A stretch of 64,000 nt of DNA from Branchipolynoe longqiensis (lineage: Eukaryota; Annelida; Polychaeta; Phyllodocida; Polynoidae), in contig CM059193.1 in NCBI GenBank assembly GCA_030323885.1, forward strand, positions 51,302,749 to 51,366,748, in the 5' to 3' direction. The translations under genes were made by a program, and so were the position numbers. The notes under the pieces were generated by a model that had not been told where the DNA came from, made no database searches, and saw only the letters and a list, made by a program, of their open reading frames with translations. Below, in pieces: positions 53,344-63,799 of this stretch. Numbering within the stretch: position 1 is the stretch's first letter; each line of letters starts with the position of its first letter.

Positions 53344-53558
53344 TAAACCCCCCCCCCCCCAAACCCTGCATCCCACACAAAAAAAAGCCAGGAAAAATCA
53401 TTAACAATGTAACAACGAACCCAAATATGTGGTACACAGATTTTGAGAACGATCCATATATACATTTATACATTATACATTTATACATTTTTACATTTAT
53501 ACAGATACATAGACTGATATACACATAGACACACAGAAAAACAAATGCATACATAAAC
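53344..53558. other. C-run, AT repeat and a short dispersed word
   Basis: C-run near 53347-53360. 53431-53458 is the inverted counterpart of the word at 12648. Then a (CATTTATA)n-like run to about 53520. Confidence 0.5.
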
Positions 53559-53570
53559 ATCTAAGTGACG

Positions 53571-53855
53571 GGAGTTCGCGAGTTCGGTTCCCGGTCGAGT
53601 CAAACCAATAACTTAAAAATTGATACTTGTCGCTTCCTAGCCTGGTGCTCTGCATTATTAGGATAGGGCAAGGACTGGTTAGCTCGGTGTCAGGATAATG
53701 TGACTGAGTGGGATATCGGGTCATGGTGCTGGCAGCCTGATTTCCCAGTGGGGCAGTACTATAAAATCGGCATGAGTGCGTACTGTCACAAGTCGGTACC
53801 CGTCCTGATATGACCTTAGATGTTGCTAGGATGTAAAACAACAACAAACGAACAA
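53571..53855 (+). mobile_element. SINE-A copy with 12-bp duplication
   Basis: 5'-truncated in the head (starts GGAGTTCGCGAGTTCGGTTC), full body, AACAACAACAAACG tail. ATCTAAGTGACG flanks it exactly (53559-53570, 53856-53867). Confidence 0.93.
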
Positions 53856-53867
53856 ATCTAAGTGACG

Positions 53868-54424
53868 ACAGGGTGCCCTGTTTTCAGCTGGGATTTTCAC
53901 CCACATTTCACGCCCACCTCGGTTCGATCGGCTAGCACTAGCAGTTTGTGTGGGCATGCGCGTGTGCGCGTGTGCCCGTGTGCGCGCGCACTCCCGCCTA
54001 GTGGAGGATCCAGCCAGGCTCGGGTCGCCAGAGTTGAGGTGCATTTCTCAGAGTACAAATAAGCGTGTGTTCTAAGCTCACTCGGTGTCAGATCTCGTCT
54101 GGCTTCTTGGCGCTGCTGTGTGCAGTCAGTCCCCTGTGGCGTTGTTAGCACAATAGCAGGGTCGTGGCTAGCGGGGAGCAAGAGGGAGAAAACACATTAA
54201 AAATCAACCATCCCCCAACAATTCCAGACACACAAAAAGAAATTCCAAACAAAAGATACAACCCATTATGTAACCTCCCGGAAATGACTGGAATAAAAAT
54301 GTTACTGAGGAGGGCACACCCCCATTCCCCTAGGGCCTCACGCCTTTGGCAATCATCCGTTCCAAGAATATATTTTCTCCCAAGCAAAGATTGCTGGCTG
54401 CGGCTATGGTTAGATGGGTTCGGG
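53868..54424. other. Unique stretch, partly CpG/GCGTGTG-rich
   Basis: 53950-54000 is an alternating GCGTGTGCG run that could adopt Z-DNA. 54180-54330 is A-rich. No exon recognised. Confidence 0.4.
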
Positions 54425-54510
54425 TGAGGCGACTCTTGGAGTGGTCGACATGATGAGTGTCTAATTTGACATTACAGGTCTGTGGTTCTAATCCAGACCT
54501 GATGAAACCA
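54425..54510 (+). mobile_element. SINE-D head (tRNA-like)
   Basis: TTGGAGTGGTCGACATGATG, then GTCTGTGGTTCTAATCCAGA. GGTTCTAATCC fits a box B. The downstream part resembles M1-associated sequence at 26380-26400. Confidence 0.5.
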
Positions 54511-54789
54511 TTTAACATTTTATACACTGAGCAATTGCCTACAATTTTGATCCTACATATCCAAGTTAGAATTGCGTCGGCTGGTAAATGTGCCTAAGAA
54601 ATCCCATGGAAAACCTAGTGTGTATTAAAGGTAAATGGATGTGTGTTATTAACAACTGACGTATGTGGCCAACATTAGACAATTGAAAGGCTCAGTCATA
54701 GCGCTTTGAATGGAACTGTTCATTTGAATCTGTGAAATGACACTATGCCCATGTATTTCTCAGCATGTAGTTCTCAGCAGCTATTGAGT

Positions 54790-55240
54790 GGTATGACCCA
54801 GTAGGTGTCAGCAGCTGTCAGTTAGACTCACACCCATCAGGTGTCAGCAGCTGTCAGTTACACTCACACCCATCAGGTGTCAGCAGCTGTCAGTTACACT
54901 CAGATCATCAGGTGTCAGAAGCTGTCAGTTACACTCACACCCATCAGGTGTCAGAAGTTGTCAGTTACACTCACACCCAGTAGGTGTCAGCAGCTGTCAG
55001 TTACACTCACACCCATCAGGTGTCAGCAGCTGTCAGTTACACTCACACCCATCAGGTGTCAGAAGCTGTCAGTTAAACTCACACCCATCAGGTGTCAGAA
55101 GCTGCCAGTTACACCTACAGCATCATGTGTCAGCAGCTGTCAGTTACACTCAGATCATCAGGTGTCAGTAGCTGTAAGTTACACCCATGCACAGTAGGTG
55201 TCAGCAGCTGTCAGTTACACCCACACCCTGTCAGTGTCAT
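54790..55240. repeat. 36-bp minisatellite (~12 units)
   Basis: Unit CAGGTGTCAGCAGCTGTCAG plus TTACACTCACACCCAT. Variants have AGAAGCTG or lack part of the CACACCCAT tail. Confidence 0.95.
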
Positions 55241-55989
55241 CCACTGTCATGTCAGTAGTCACGAACCTACAATGACAATGTCGCGTAGTGTCTGTCCTTA
55301 GCGACTTTCGTGACACGTTACCGACACTGCCCGCCGTCAATAGACCTTATCCTACAAACAAACCGGAACTGGAGACGCAAAGCAACCGGAAAATGGTGCA
55401 AACATTGTTAGAACGGGTACTGTTACCGCGCGTTCCGCACAGCTCAAAACCGCTTGTGTTAAAAACGTGGCACTTGGATATAAGATTGCCTTTAAAAAAA
55501 AGTATATTGGGTAGCACCGCCATTGCTCGGGGGATCATTGAGTTTGAAGTAGTCAAGTTTGCCAAATTATATGTTGCTTAAGACAATGAAATTAAATTGA
55601 ATTATATTATTATATTATGTATAAAGTACTGATGCGAATATTGTTATGGATGTAATTATCGTGCTTCTATTGCTATTGTTTCTATATATTACTCGGGTAA
55701 CCTTCTGATGATATGTTCCTTGCTGGTTGGGGTATTGGAGGTTGGTGTGCAGCCTGGCACACTGGAGGTCTGCTCATAAGCAGCTCCTTTCCTCCATGTG
55801 GTGCTTCGACTCCTGGTTATCGGCCTATTTCGTCTCAGACTTTGCTTCAATAAAGTCTATGGTAGGTCTTAGGCCAGCCAGAGTATTCGGCTCAATCCAT
55901 ACTCAAGTTGTTGTCTCCTTTCTTATGGAATCAGATAATAATATACTGTTTTGGTGATCACTACTCGTGTTTTGGTCAACCTCACCGCA
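55241..55989. other. Unassigned stretch with two moderate plus-strand frames
   Basis: The plus frames 55288-55581 (97 codons) and 55727-55957 (76 codons) have no motif I recognise and no supporting splice or promoter context. Possible exon or chance. Confidence 0.35.
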
Positions 55990-56180
55990 CAATTAAAGCT
56001 GTATAATCCGATGAAACAATAACATTTTCGAAGCTAAAGATCTGTGGGGTCCAATATTTCGGTATGTACACACAAATTAATTGAGGATATACTGACTTCG
56101 AATGTTCCCAAAGCTATGCACTTTGAAATTAAAGTTACCCCAACGTCACGGAAAGTAAAGAAAGGTAGGATCTAATGATC
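55990..56180. mobile_element. M1-like remnant
   Basis: TTAAAGCTGTATAATCCGATG at the left and a diverged AAAGTTACCCCAACG to TGATCAACCTGATATATAT at the right, both M1 features in weak form. Confidence 0.45.
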
Positions 56181-56184
56181 AACC

Positions 56185-56350
56185 TGATATATATTCCTCC
56201 AGTGTGTGTGGCGCGAGGGGGCCCCACGCACCAATTAACCCGACAGCTGGGGGTGGGGGGGGGGGGCATTCCAGCAATGTGCCACGGAGGAATATATATA
56301 TAAAGTATATGTTCCCCTTGCATTTATAACCGTATAATGCGTTATACGTC
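56185..56350. repeat. Hairpin plus R2 head fragment
   Basis: ATATATATTCCTCC (about 56188) pairs with GGAGGAATATATAT (about 56286) across a loop containing a G-run. 56316-56350 is a short minus R2 head (CGTATAATGCGTTATACGTC). Confidence 0.55.
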
Positions 56351-57289
56351 ACATATATAAATAGAAACCAAAACCATCGAGGCCTATATAGCTCAAAGAG
56401 TCAAAGTGTTCTAAGCACCCATATTGCCTCGTTTCACTGGGCTGGTAAAGTAGCCTCGTTGTCGATGAGGCATGCCTGTATCCGGCAAGTCCCACACCCA
56501 GTGAGCCCTTCATAACACACGGGACGGGGGGGGGGGGGGGGCAAGGTGAGTCCAGATTAAAAAGTCGCCCCCGGACGGTCCCGGGCGTATAAGAAACTAA
56601 ACAAAGACTCGACCCCCGAGTCTCCGCTAGTTCCCACCACCTCCTCAGTGCCACAATCCATCACCCATTAAGATCCCCCCCCCCCTACCACCACCCCCAC
56701 CCACCTGGCGGCCGCCTCGAGCACTATGCCCCTACACCTAGAACCATCACCCCCGCTCACCGCCTTTCCCCAACCTTCCTTTCATCGGGTCTCGGCGGGA
56801 AGGCTGATGGTTGGCTGGCGGCTGGGAGAGTGGAGGTATTCAATTAACCGTCCGCCACCAAAGTCATTGCGACGCTCTACCCCCACCCCCACCCTCCCCC
56901 CATGTCAAGTTGTACTAACAACGTACCACCGCGTTCAACCCCCCCCCCCCCCACACACACACCTTAACCCCCGCTACCACCCACCCCGTCAGTAAAAGCC
57001 AAGAGTACAGTTATTTCTGACCACACCAGTCACGCCATCTAAACACGGCTCGCCACCGCGTCTCACTAAACGCACACACACCCAGCCCCACGGCGAATTG
57101 TTAGTGTGGCAAAATGTGGACACGGTGCACTTCCGGTAGAACGGGCCGCGCAGACTCCTTCCTCGACAAGCACTGGGCGCGGAGTGCATGCTGGGATGAG
57201 ACAAAAGGCACGGCGTTTGTTGTTAGACTAAGTTAGAGAGCACCTCCTTTCCCCGGGAGTATTACTAGGATGGGGCAACGAGTGGGTGA
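56351..57289. promoter_or_regulatory. C-rich to CpG-rich region with ETS-like site (candidate promoter)
   Basis: 56510-57000 has several G- and C-runs. 57010-57230 is CpG-rich; the minus strand reads TACCGGAAGTGC (about 57128), an ETS-family core, and TCCCAGCATGC (about 57186), resembling the ZNF143-type promoter motif. A 101-codon minus frame (56349-56654) has no recognised family. Promoter function is inference only. Confidence 0.3.
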
Positions 57290-58015
57290 GGGTGAGGGGA
57301 TCATGGGGGGGGGGGGGGGGGGAGTGAGATGAATGGAGGGAGCGGGAAAGGTCGAGGGTAGGGCCAGAGGAATGCAAATGGTGGGAGAGGGAGGGGCGTT
57401 GGAAATACCAGGCAAGGCAAGGGGGTGAGGGGAAGAGAAAGAAAGAGTGAGAGGAGGTGGAGGGAGGGTGAAGTAAGGGTGGCGGCCTGGTGGAGAGCAA
57501 GGGAAGGGGGGGGGGCGGAGAGGGAGTGGATGGGGAGAAGAGGGAGAGGGCGTGAGGTGAAGATGATTGGAGGGTGGGGAGGGGTATGAGGGATCGTGAG
57601 GGCGGGCGTGGGGGGTGGTGAGGGGAAGGCGTGGGGAGTGCGAGGAGGGGCGTGGGGTAGGGTGAGGGAGGGGGTGGGGAGGGTGAGGATAGGGGCGGTG
57701 GGAGGGTGAGGGGGGGGCGGGGGGATGGTGAGGGGGGGCGTGGGGAGGGTGGGGGGAGGGGACAGCGTGGGGGGGTGAGGAGAGGGGCGGGTGGAGGGGA
57801 GGGGGGGGGGATGGTGAGGGGAGGGAGTGGGGAGGGTGAGGGGACGGCGTGGGGGAGGGTGAGCAGAGGGCGTGAGGAGGGTGAGGGGAGGGCGTGGGGA
57901 GGGTGGGGTGAGGGGACGGCGTGGGGAGGGTGAGGGGAGGGCATGGGGGATTGTGAGGGGAGGGCGTTAGGGCGTGGGGAGGGTGTGGGGAGGGGAAGGC
58001 GTGGGGGTAAGGGAA
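57290..58015. repeat. G-rich minisatellite, ~22-bp texture, quadruplex-prone
   Basis: GGGAGGGTGAGGGGAGGGCG-type units for about 700 bp, with G-runs up to about 17. Long Pro/Ser (minus) and Gly/Arg (plus) frames are artefacts. Confidence 0.93.
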
Positions 58016-58374
58016 GCGGGAGAGCCTACTTAAAGCTGGTTCCCGCAGTGTAACGCTCCGTGTTTGTATTGGCGGAGGTGAATACGGTAATCGGGCATTA
58101 AGCCGCCCGCCCCCGGCTGGTGGCGGGTCGCACTGTCACTAGTGTCAGCGACCATCGGGGCTCTGTCAACACGGGCCTGCCCGGCGTTCCATCAGTGTCA
58201 CAACAAGCGGGCGCCATGACACGCCTGCCAGACACGGCACAGGGTTCCGCGAAACTGCCAGCGAAGCGCCACCCCCCCCCCCCCACCACCCCACGTGAAC
58301 ACGCCAACACGCTGCCTGGCGTCTTGGAGAAGATCATGAGATCTGATGAGATTTCTTGCACCATCTGAGCACAT
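58016..58374. other. GC-rich unique stretch
   Basis: CpG-rich with a C-run near 58272-58283. The frames on both strands lack recognisable domains. Confidence 0.4.
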
Positions 58375-58905
58375 ATATCTATCATTATGAGGACTGCTGC
58401 AGATTTGTGACAGCGCGCTCTGGTGGCAGCTTTATAAATTATAGTACTGCCCTCACTAAAATGCCTAGATAAAGGATTCACCTGGTACTCGCAGTACACG
58501 GGTGAATACCAACCCTATATAAAAACCGTAGAAAAAGCGGGTTAATGAAATGAGAGCCTAATTTCACAATCTAAGAAGCAACATTTATTCTTTGTAGATG
58601 TCTTCATATTTACCCGCTACCTTTGAGTTGAAAAATATGATAAAATAGCTAGTTTAATACAATTTAAAATTGAAATCGATGGCGTTTTATGGCCGCCATC
58701 TTGGATTTTTGTATTCTCTCCCATTTCACCAAATCTGTGCCAATATATGTAGCCATTTGATCATGGAACCACAGTTTCTACTACATGTTCCATACTAAAG
58801 CTATTTTCGCCCGTATTTACACTACGTTGTCGTTCACCCGTGTACTACAATGCCTTGGGTTTTACATGGGAAACGGACGCTCTAACCGCTCAGCCACCCC
58901 GTCCG
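58375..58905 (-). mobile_element. SINE-A-related copy split by a MITE
   Basis: Minus head GGACGGGGTGGCTGAGCGG and TTAGAGCGTCCGTTTCCCAT at 58850-58905. The body GGGCAGTACTATAATTTATA and GCGCGCTGTCACAAATC lie at 58380-58455. The TIR element 58497-58842 sits between the two halves. Confidence 0.7.
58497..58842. mobile_element. 346-bp TIR element with TA duplication
   Basis: CACGGGTGAA (58497-58506) and TTCACCCGTG (58833-58842), each flanked by TA (58495-58496, 58843-58844); the inverted match extends outward to AGTACACGGG. AT-rich interior without a transposase. It contains GCCGCCATCTTGGATTTTTG (about 58690), a YY1-like GCCATCTTG word. Confidence 0.75.
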
Positions 58906-59160
58906 GTTTCGCTATGTCATGATGATAACGACAATAACAACTATGACAACAAGATTAACAAGAACGCCGTCAAGTGAACGCGCACCCACAGCGCCTCCAG
59001 ACCGCCACATGGTAGGAATTGTTTCGCATTTGGAATGTTCCCGGTAACAAATGGCGCTCCGGTGACCTCTGACCGCCCGCCAGGTCACGTGACCGGCTGA
59101 GAACGGCAGGCTCGATCGAGGGACTAACGATTCCTGACGCGATATAAAATAGTCAACACA
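58906..59160. other. GC-moderate island with GGTCACGTGACC
   Basis: A 12-bp perfect palindrome, GGTCACGTGACC, at 59083-59094, surrounded by CpG-containing unique sequence. No exon recognised. Confidence 0.45.
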
Positions 59161-59212
59161 ACCCAGACAACCCACCACCACCACCACGATGACTACCACC
59201 ACGATGACTACC

Positions 59213-59244
<32 letters not shown>

Positions 59245-60190
59245 CATCGCTACCACTATCACCACCACCACTACCACTATCACCACCATCACCACCACCA
59301 CTACCATTATCAGTGTATATCACCACCACCACCAGTACCCCCACCACTACCATCACCACCACCACGATCACTACCACCACCACCACCACTACTACTACTA
59401 ACATTGCTACCACTATCACCACCACCACTACCACTATCACCACCATCACCACCACCACTACCACTATCACCACCATCACCACCACCACTACCCCCACCAC
59501 TACAATCGCGACCACCACGATCACTACCACCACCATCACCACTACTACTACTACTACTAACATCACTACCACTATCACCACCATCGCTACCACTACCACC
59601 ACCATCACCATCACTACCACTATCACCACCATCACCACCACCACCACTACCCCCATCACCGTCACTACTACTACCACTACCATCACTACCAGTATCACCA
59701 CCATCACCACCACCCCCACCATCACCACTACCAGTACCACCACTACCACCATTACTAGCATGACTACCACTATCAGCACCATCACTACCATCACTACCAG
59801 TACCACCACCACCACTACCATCACTACCACTACTACCAGCACCACCAGCACCAGTACTACCACTACCACTACCTTCACTACCACTACCACCAACATAACC
59901 ACCACCACTACCCCCACCGTCACCATTACCACTACTACCACTACCACTACCATCAATCACTACCACTACCACCACCACCATCACCACTACCACTACCATC
60001 ACTACCACTACCACTACCATCACTACCACCATCATCACCAACACCACGACTACCAATACCACCACCATCACCACTACTACTAGTAGTACTACCACCCCCA
60101 CCATTACCATCACTACCGCCATCACTGTCACCACCACCACCCCTACCACCACTGTCACCAACACCACCATCACATCCGCCACCCCCCAAA
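59161..60190. repeat. ~1-kb (ACC/ACT)n-type trinucleotide repeat
   Basis: Interrupted CAC/CAT/TAC trinucleotides on the plus strand. Frames: Thr-rich plus, Val-rich or Gly/Ser-rich minus. None is a gene. Confidence 0.97.
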
Positions 60191-60334
60191 TATAAAACAA
60201 ATACACACCCTTGGAATAAAAGGAGCAACTCAACTTAGAGGGCTTCCCGGTAATTCAGAGCTTTAACCAAACAGACGGCCAGCTGTAGATGGGCGTCGAC
60301 AGACTGCCGCGTTCCAGTTCTGCAAAATCCTAAG

Positions 60335-60632
60335 CAGCGCACACGGCGCACACAGCACACACAGCGCACACAGCTCACACGGCTCACACGGCGCTCACAG
60401 CGCACACGGCGCACACAGCGCTCACAGCGCACACAGCGCACACAGCACACACAGCTCACACGGCGCACACAGCGCTCACAGCGCACACAGCGCACACGGC
60501 GCACACAGCACACACAGCTCACACAACGCACACGGCGCACACAGCACACACAGCTCACACGGCGCTCACAGCGCTCACAGCGCACACAGCGCACACGGCG
60601 CACACAGCGCACACGGCGCACACAGCGCAGGC
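60335..60632. repeat. 9-bp GCGCACACA repeat
   Basis: About 33 units of GCGCACACA/GCTCACACG, 9-10 bp. The Cys/Arg/Val minus frame is an artefact. Confidence 0.95.
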
Positions 60633-60660
60633 TTAAAGTTGCATGGTCCGGTGGCTTTTG
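60633..60660 (+). mobile_element. M1 terminus fragment
   Basis: TTAAAGTTGCATGGTCCGGTGG then CTTTTGA matches the M1 end; nothing further of the element is present. Confidence 0.55.
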
Positions 60661-60852
60661 AATAGACTACATCACCATTCCAGCGGCCCGGTGCATTGTG
60701 GGATGCATAGAACTAGAAGAAAAACAAACCCAAGCGAAGCAAATGGCACATGCTAATACACTGGGTGAAGCTATGAAATGTGCTAGTTTCAGCTCATCTT
60801 TGCTCTTGTTTGAAACATAGAATACCAACTAAAAATATATATATATAATAAA

Positions 60853-61790
60853 TCAAGATATTAATCTTTTATCCAGCATTGCATTTACATCAATATAATC
60901 AGCACATCTTATGCCATGTGCATTTAGATTTAGACAAATCTGGGCACTCAGACTAGTGTTAGAGCCATAGCCAGAGTCAGTTTTACTTATTTTATTCATG
61001 CTTTTATTTATATCATAGGTTAATGACATGTGTAGAACTAGAAAATGAGTATTGTTAATCAGATATTGGTTATATATTTCTCTGAAACAAGTGTATGTTG
61101 ACACATTTGGCATTTTAATATTTAGAACAAGAATTAATAATGGTGATGTGGATATCAGCCTTAAAGTGACTGATTGTTTTGTGTGGAATTGTATGTTTCT
61201 TAGCTCAAAATCTTTAACTATGGCTAGTTTTGTCTTAGATATATTCATCAGATCATTATATTGCATGTGTGCATACATGTTTATGCCAAATTCTTATGTA
61301 TTTCTATTCATTTTTATTAAAAAATCAAATTCCCTATGTGTATCAGCTAACTCAATAGCTGTATGCATTTGCTTTGCTGCCAATGCCGTTTTTGGCGCAT
61401 GCGCAGTCGGAATGGTGATCTCGTCTATTGTTGCCTTATTCTTTTAGATAACTATATCAGGTTGACCATTATATCCTACTGTAGCAGTCTGCACTGAGCT
61501 CTTAGGCAAGGAGCCACATACACAGGTGGGTGTGGATAGGATGATGGCATCATGGAACCTAGGTGGTGTAGTGGTTAGCACATAGGCCTGGAATGCAAGA
61601 AATGTGGGTTCAATCCCCCCTCTATGCGCAATATAGCGTTTTCATTACCCTCCATGACAGTACTATTCATTAGTCTGATGGCATTTTGATGAACCTTCCC
61701 TAATTTTGGAACAATTTGAACTGAAAGAACCCAATACAACTTTGACAAGCTTGCCAAAACTCTGATAGTTGTGATCCAGATTCCCATCTT
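60853..61790 (-). pseudogene. Broken AT-rich coding relic, family unknown
   Basis: Minus-strand coding-like segments in order: 61633-61787 (starts MGIWITTIRVLASL), a SINE-C insertion at about 61556-61632, 61447-61555, a TAA stop at 61444-61446, 61297-61443, a frameshift near 61294, then 60853-61290 (141-codon frame ending in a stop). The segments share AT-rich composition unlike their GC-rich or repeat neighbours, and adjacent pieces continue each other apart from these breaks. I recognise no domain. A decayed mobile-element or virus-derived protein, or a retrocopy, are possibilities. A further open piece, 62047-62157 (LAIDALTDDLGQHRKNHL), may belong to it. Confidence 0.5.
61556..61632 (+). 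mobile_element. SINE-C (tRNA-like head), inside the coding relic
   Basis: AGGTGGTGTAGTGGTTAGCA (box A-like) and GTGGGTTCAATCCCC (exact box B GGTTCAATCCC). Same family as 14240-14322. Confidence 0.75.
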
Positions 61791-61821
61791 GCAATAACCT
61801 ACTAATGTAGGTAGCCCCCTG

Positions 61822-61956
61822 GGCCCATATTCACGATGCGGTGTTAGCTTACACTCGGTGTGTTTGCACTCCTTGCGTACTGAGTTTTCACCGCTAACCC
61901 AGAAATCCCGGCCAAAACCAGTTTTGGCTCGCTAACACCGCGTCATGAATACGGCC
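61822..61956. mobile_element. 135-bp MITE with 4-bp flank
   Basis: Left GGCCCATATTCACGATGCGG and right, in reverse complement, GGCCGTATTCATGACGCGG, both continuing TGTTAGC. CCTG flanks both sides (61818-61821, 61957-61960). Confidence 0.82.
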
Positions 61957-61960
61957 CCTG

Positions 61961-62516
61961 GAGCCTGACTAAGCTACACACTGAGGGCAGGACTAATGAG
62001 GTCACAAGATTGACGTAATTGGTCGGTGGACTCCCTGCTAAATGGCTTACTCCGAGTACTTGTCCAAAGGGAGGGCATCATAAATTCGCAGATGATTCTT
62101 TCTATGCTGTCCTAAGTCATCAGTTAATGCATCGATAGCTAATTTGCAGATATATGCTCAAATGTAGGTACGTGTTTTGGTTTTGAGAGAAAGAAAAAAA
62201 AACATCCGACTGTCGAGTGTCGTTGGGTGCCGTCGGCTGTCGGCTGGGTCAGTGCCGCGCATAATGCGTCCCAGGTGCTTCCCAACGCGCATGTCACGGG
62301 TCTGCGTCCTTGCAGGCCGTGGCAACTCAAACCCGACACTGTGGCAGCCGGTGCGCATGCTCACCAGCGCAAGCAGCATGCGCACCGGACCACTGCAAAA
62401 TCTGCGAGCAATAAGAAGCATTTTTTTTTTTGGTGTAAAAAGCCAATCTCCCTCTAACCTTCACCACCCTCTTAAAAAAAACACAAAAAACACCAACTTA
62501 TCTTGATGTAAAGCGC
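61961..62516. other. Mixed stretch, partly GC-rich
   Basis: 62047-62157 is an open minus piece noted with the relic. 62200-62400 is CpG-rich (GTCGGCTGTCGGCTGG, GCGCATGC words) between A- and T-runs at about 62196 and 62420, possibly an insertion. No family recognised. Confidence 0.4.
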
Positions 62517-62898
62517 CATAGTCCGATTAATTTAAAGCATCAACTTTTCAAAACCAAAACACTTGATCTAATTTAATTCCATATATGAAATACCGAGGCA
62601 CTCGTTATTAATAATGTTTAATGTTATGCCTGAATAATATTAAGCTTGTGTTGCTACACGGCAGGGAATAATACTAAGTCAATTTAATAGAAACTGTTTC
62701 TGCTGAATCATATGGGGTTATAGTTTTGACAAGCACATCAAAATTAATGTTTACATTTCAAATACATCCTAAGTTAGCTATGTTAAATCAAAGTCACTTC
62801 AAACTAAAGTGAGCACGATTTGTAACGATCAACCTAATATATTTATCTAAAAAATACTTACTGAAACGTAAAACTATCGGACTACGCAATTTTAACAG
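62517..62898 (-). mobile_element. M1 TIR element, best intact copy
   Basis: Left terminus TAAAGCGCCATAGTCCGAT and right terminus, in reverse complement, TTAAAATTGCGTAGTCCGAT. Interior blocks GTCAATTTAATAGAAACTG, CAAAATTAATGTTTACATTT and ACTTCAAACTAAAGTGAGCA define the family. About 380 bp, no coding; duplication not resolved. Confidence 0.82.
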
Positions 62899-62984
62899 TA
62901 ATCTACTTTAAAATGTAACCTGCCTTAAAATGCCGATTGCCTCACATAAGATCCTGCCTCGATGTGTCGGAGCGTAGCGATATG

Positions 62985-63240
62985 GCTGAGGCGGAAACTG
63001 AGACTGAGGCTGACACGGAGACAGAGACTGAGGCTGAGACTAAATCTGAGACTGAGACTGAGACTGAGATTGAGGCTGATGCTGAGGCTGAGGCTGAGAT
63101 TGAGGTTGCGGCTAAGTGAGACTGAAGCTGAGTCTGGGTGAGGCTGAGACGTAGGCTGAGGCCAAGTGCGACTGAGGCTGAAATTGAGACTGAGACTGAT
63201 TCTAAGGCTGAGACTGAGGTTGAAAGTGAGACTGAGGCTG
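62985..63240. repeat. GAGACTGAGGCT hexamer/dodecamer repeat
   Basis: Runs of GAGACT and GAGGCT in both phases. The 60-codon Glu/Thr frame is an artefact. Confidence 0.93.
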
Positions 63241-63799
63241 TAATGCATACTTTCTGGCATACCAGACGCTGTGGGTAAAAGTGGATTTATGTCGAGGTTA
63301 AAGGATTAGCTTCCACATTTATTTTCACAAGTACAATTGTCGATGTTGATTGTGTGGGGGTGGGGGCGGGGTGGGGGCGGGGGGATGGTGAGGGTTGTGT
63401 GTGAGGGCTTTTTGTTTTGTACTCGGTCATCCGAGGCCAAACCGATCGGGACATTAAATATGGCGTTCCCTGCTACTAGACTGACTGACATCAATATGGC
63501 AAAGCCACACAAACACCACTTTAGTAGTTAATAGCAGTGCATTCCACTGAAACGAGGCTCCGAGGCTTTGTGTTTTTGTTGTTTCTTTTTTTTGGTAAAT
63601 GGATTTTATTCATATTTACACGTTTTCTTTTGCTCCTCAAACCCCCGTGACACTGGTTTTGCGGTCGTAGTTTGGCACCGTTACTTTTGTGTGTGCACAC
63701 ATTTTGTCCGCATGCTTTTGTTTAACACGACGATAAAAATAAGTATAATGCATATGGTATTTTAAGTATATCGACCTAAGCATATACAGCATCTACACT
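63241..63799. other. Unassigned stretch
   Basis: G-rich patch 63354-63382, then ordinary sequence. The frames at 63337-63531 and 63568-63765 have no recognised motif. Confidence 0.4.

Noticed and set aside
55288..55957. Two short plus-strand genes (97 and 76 codons)
   Set aside because: No recognisable motif, no splice or promoter support; frames of this length are expected by chance in 64 kb.
59153..60233. Thr-rich, Val-rich and Gly/Ser-rich frames up to 307 codons
   Set aside because: Trinucleotide repeat; every frame is open.
61556..61632. Genuine tRNA gene with perfect box B
   Set aside because: The same head recurs at 14240-14322, and no closed acceptor stem was seen; it interrupts a coding relic, so it is a SINE.
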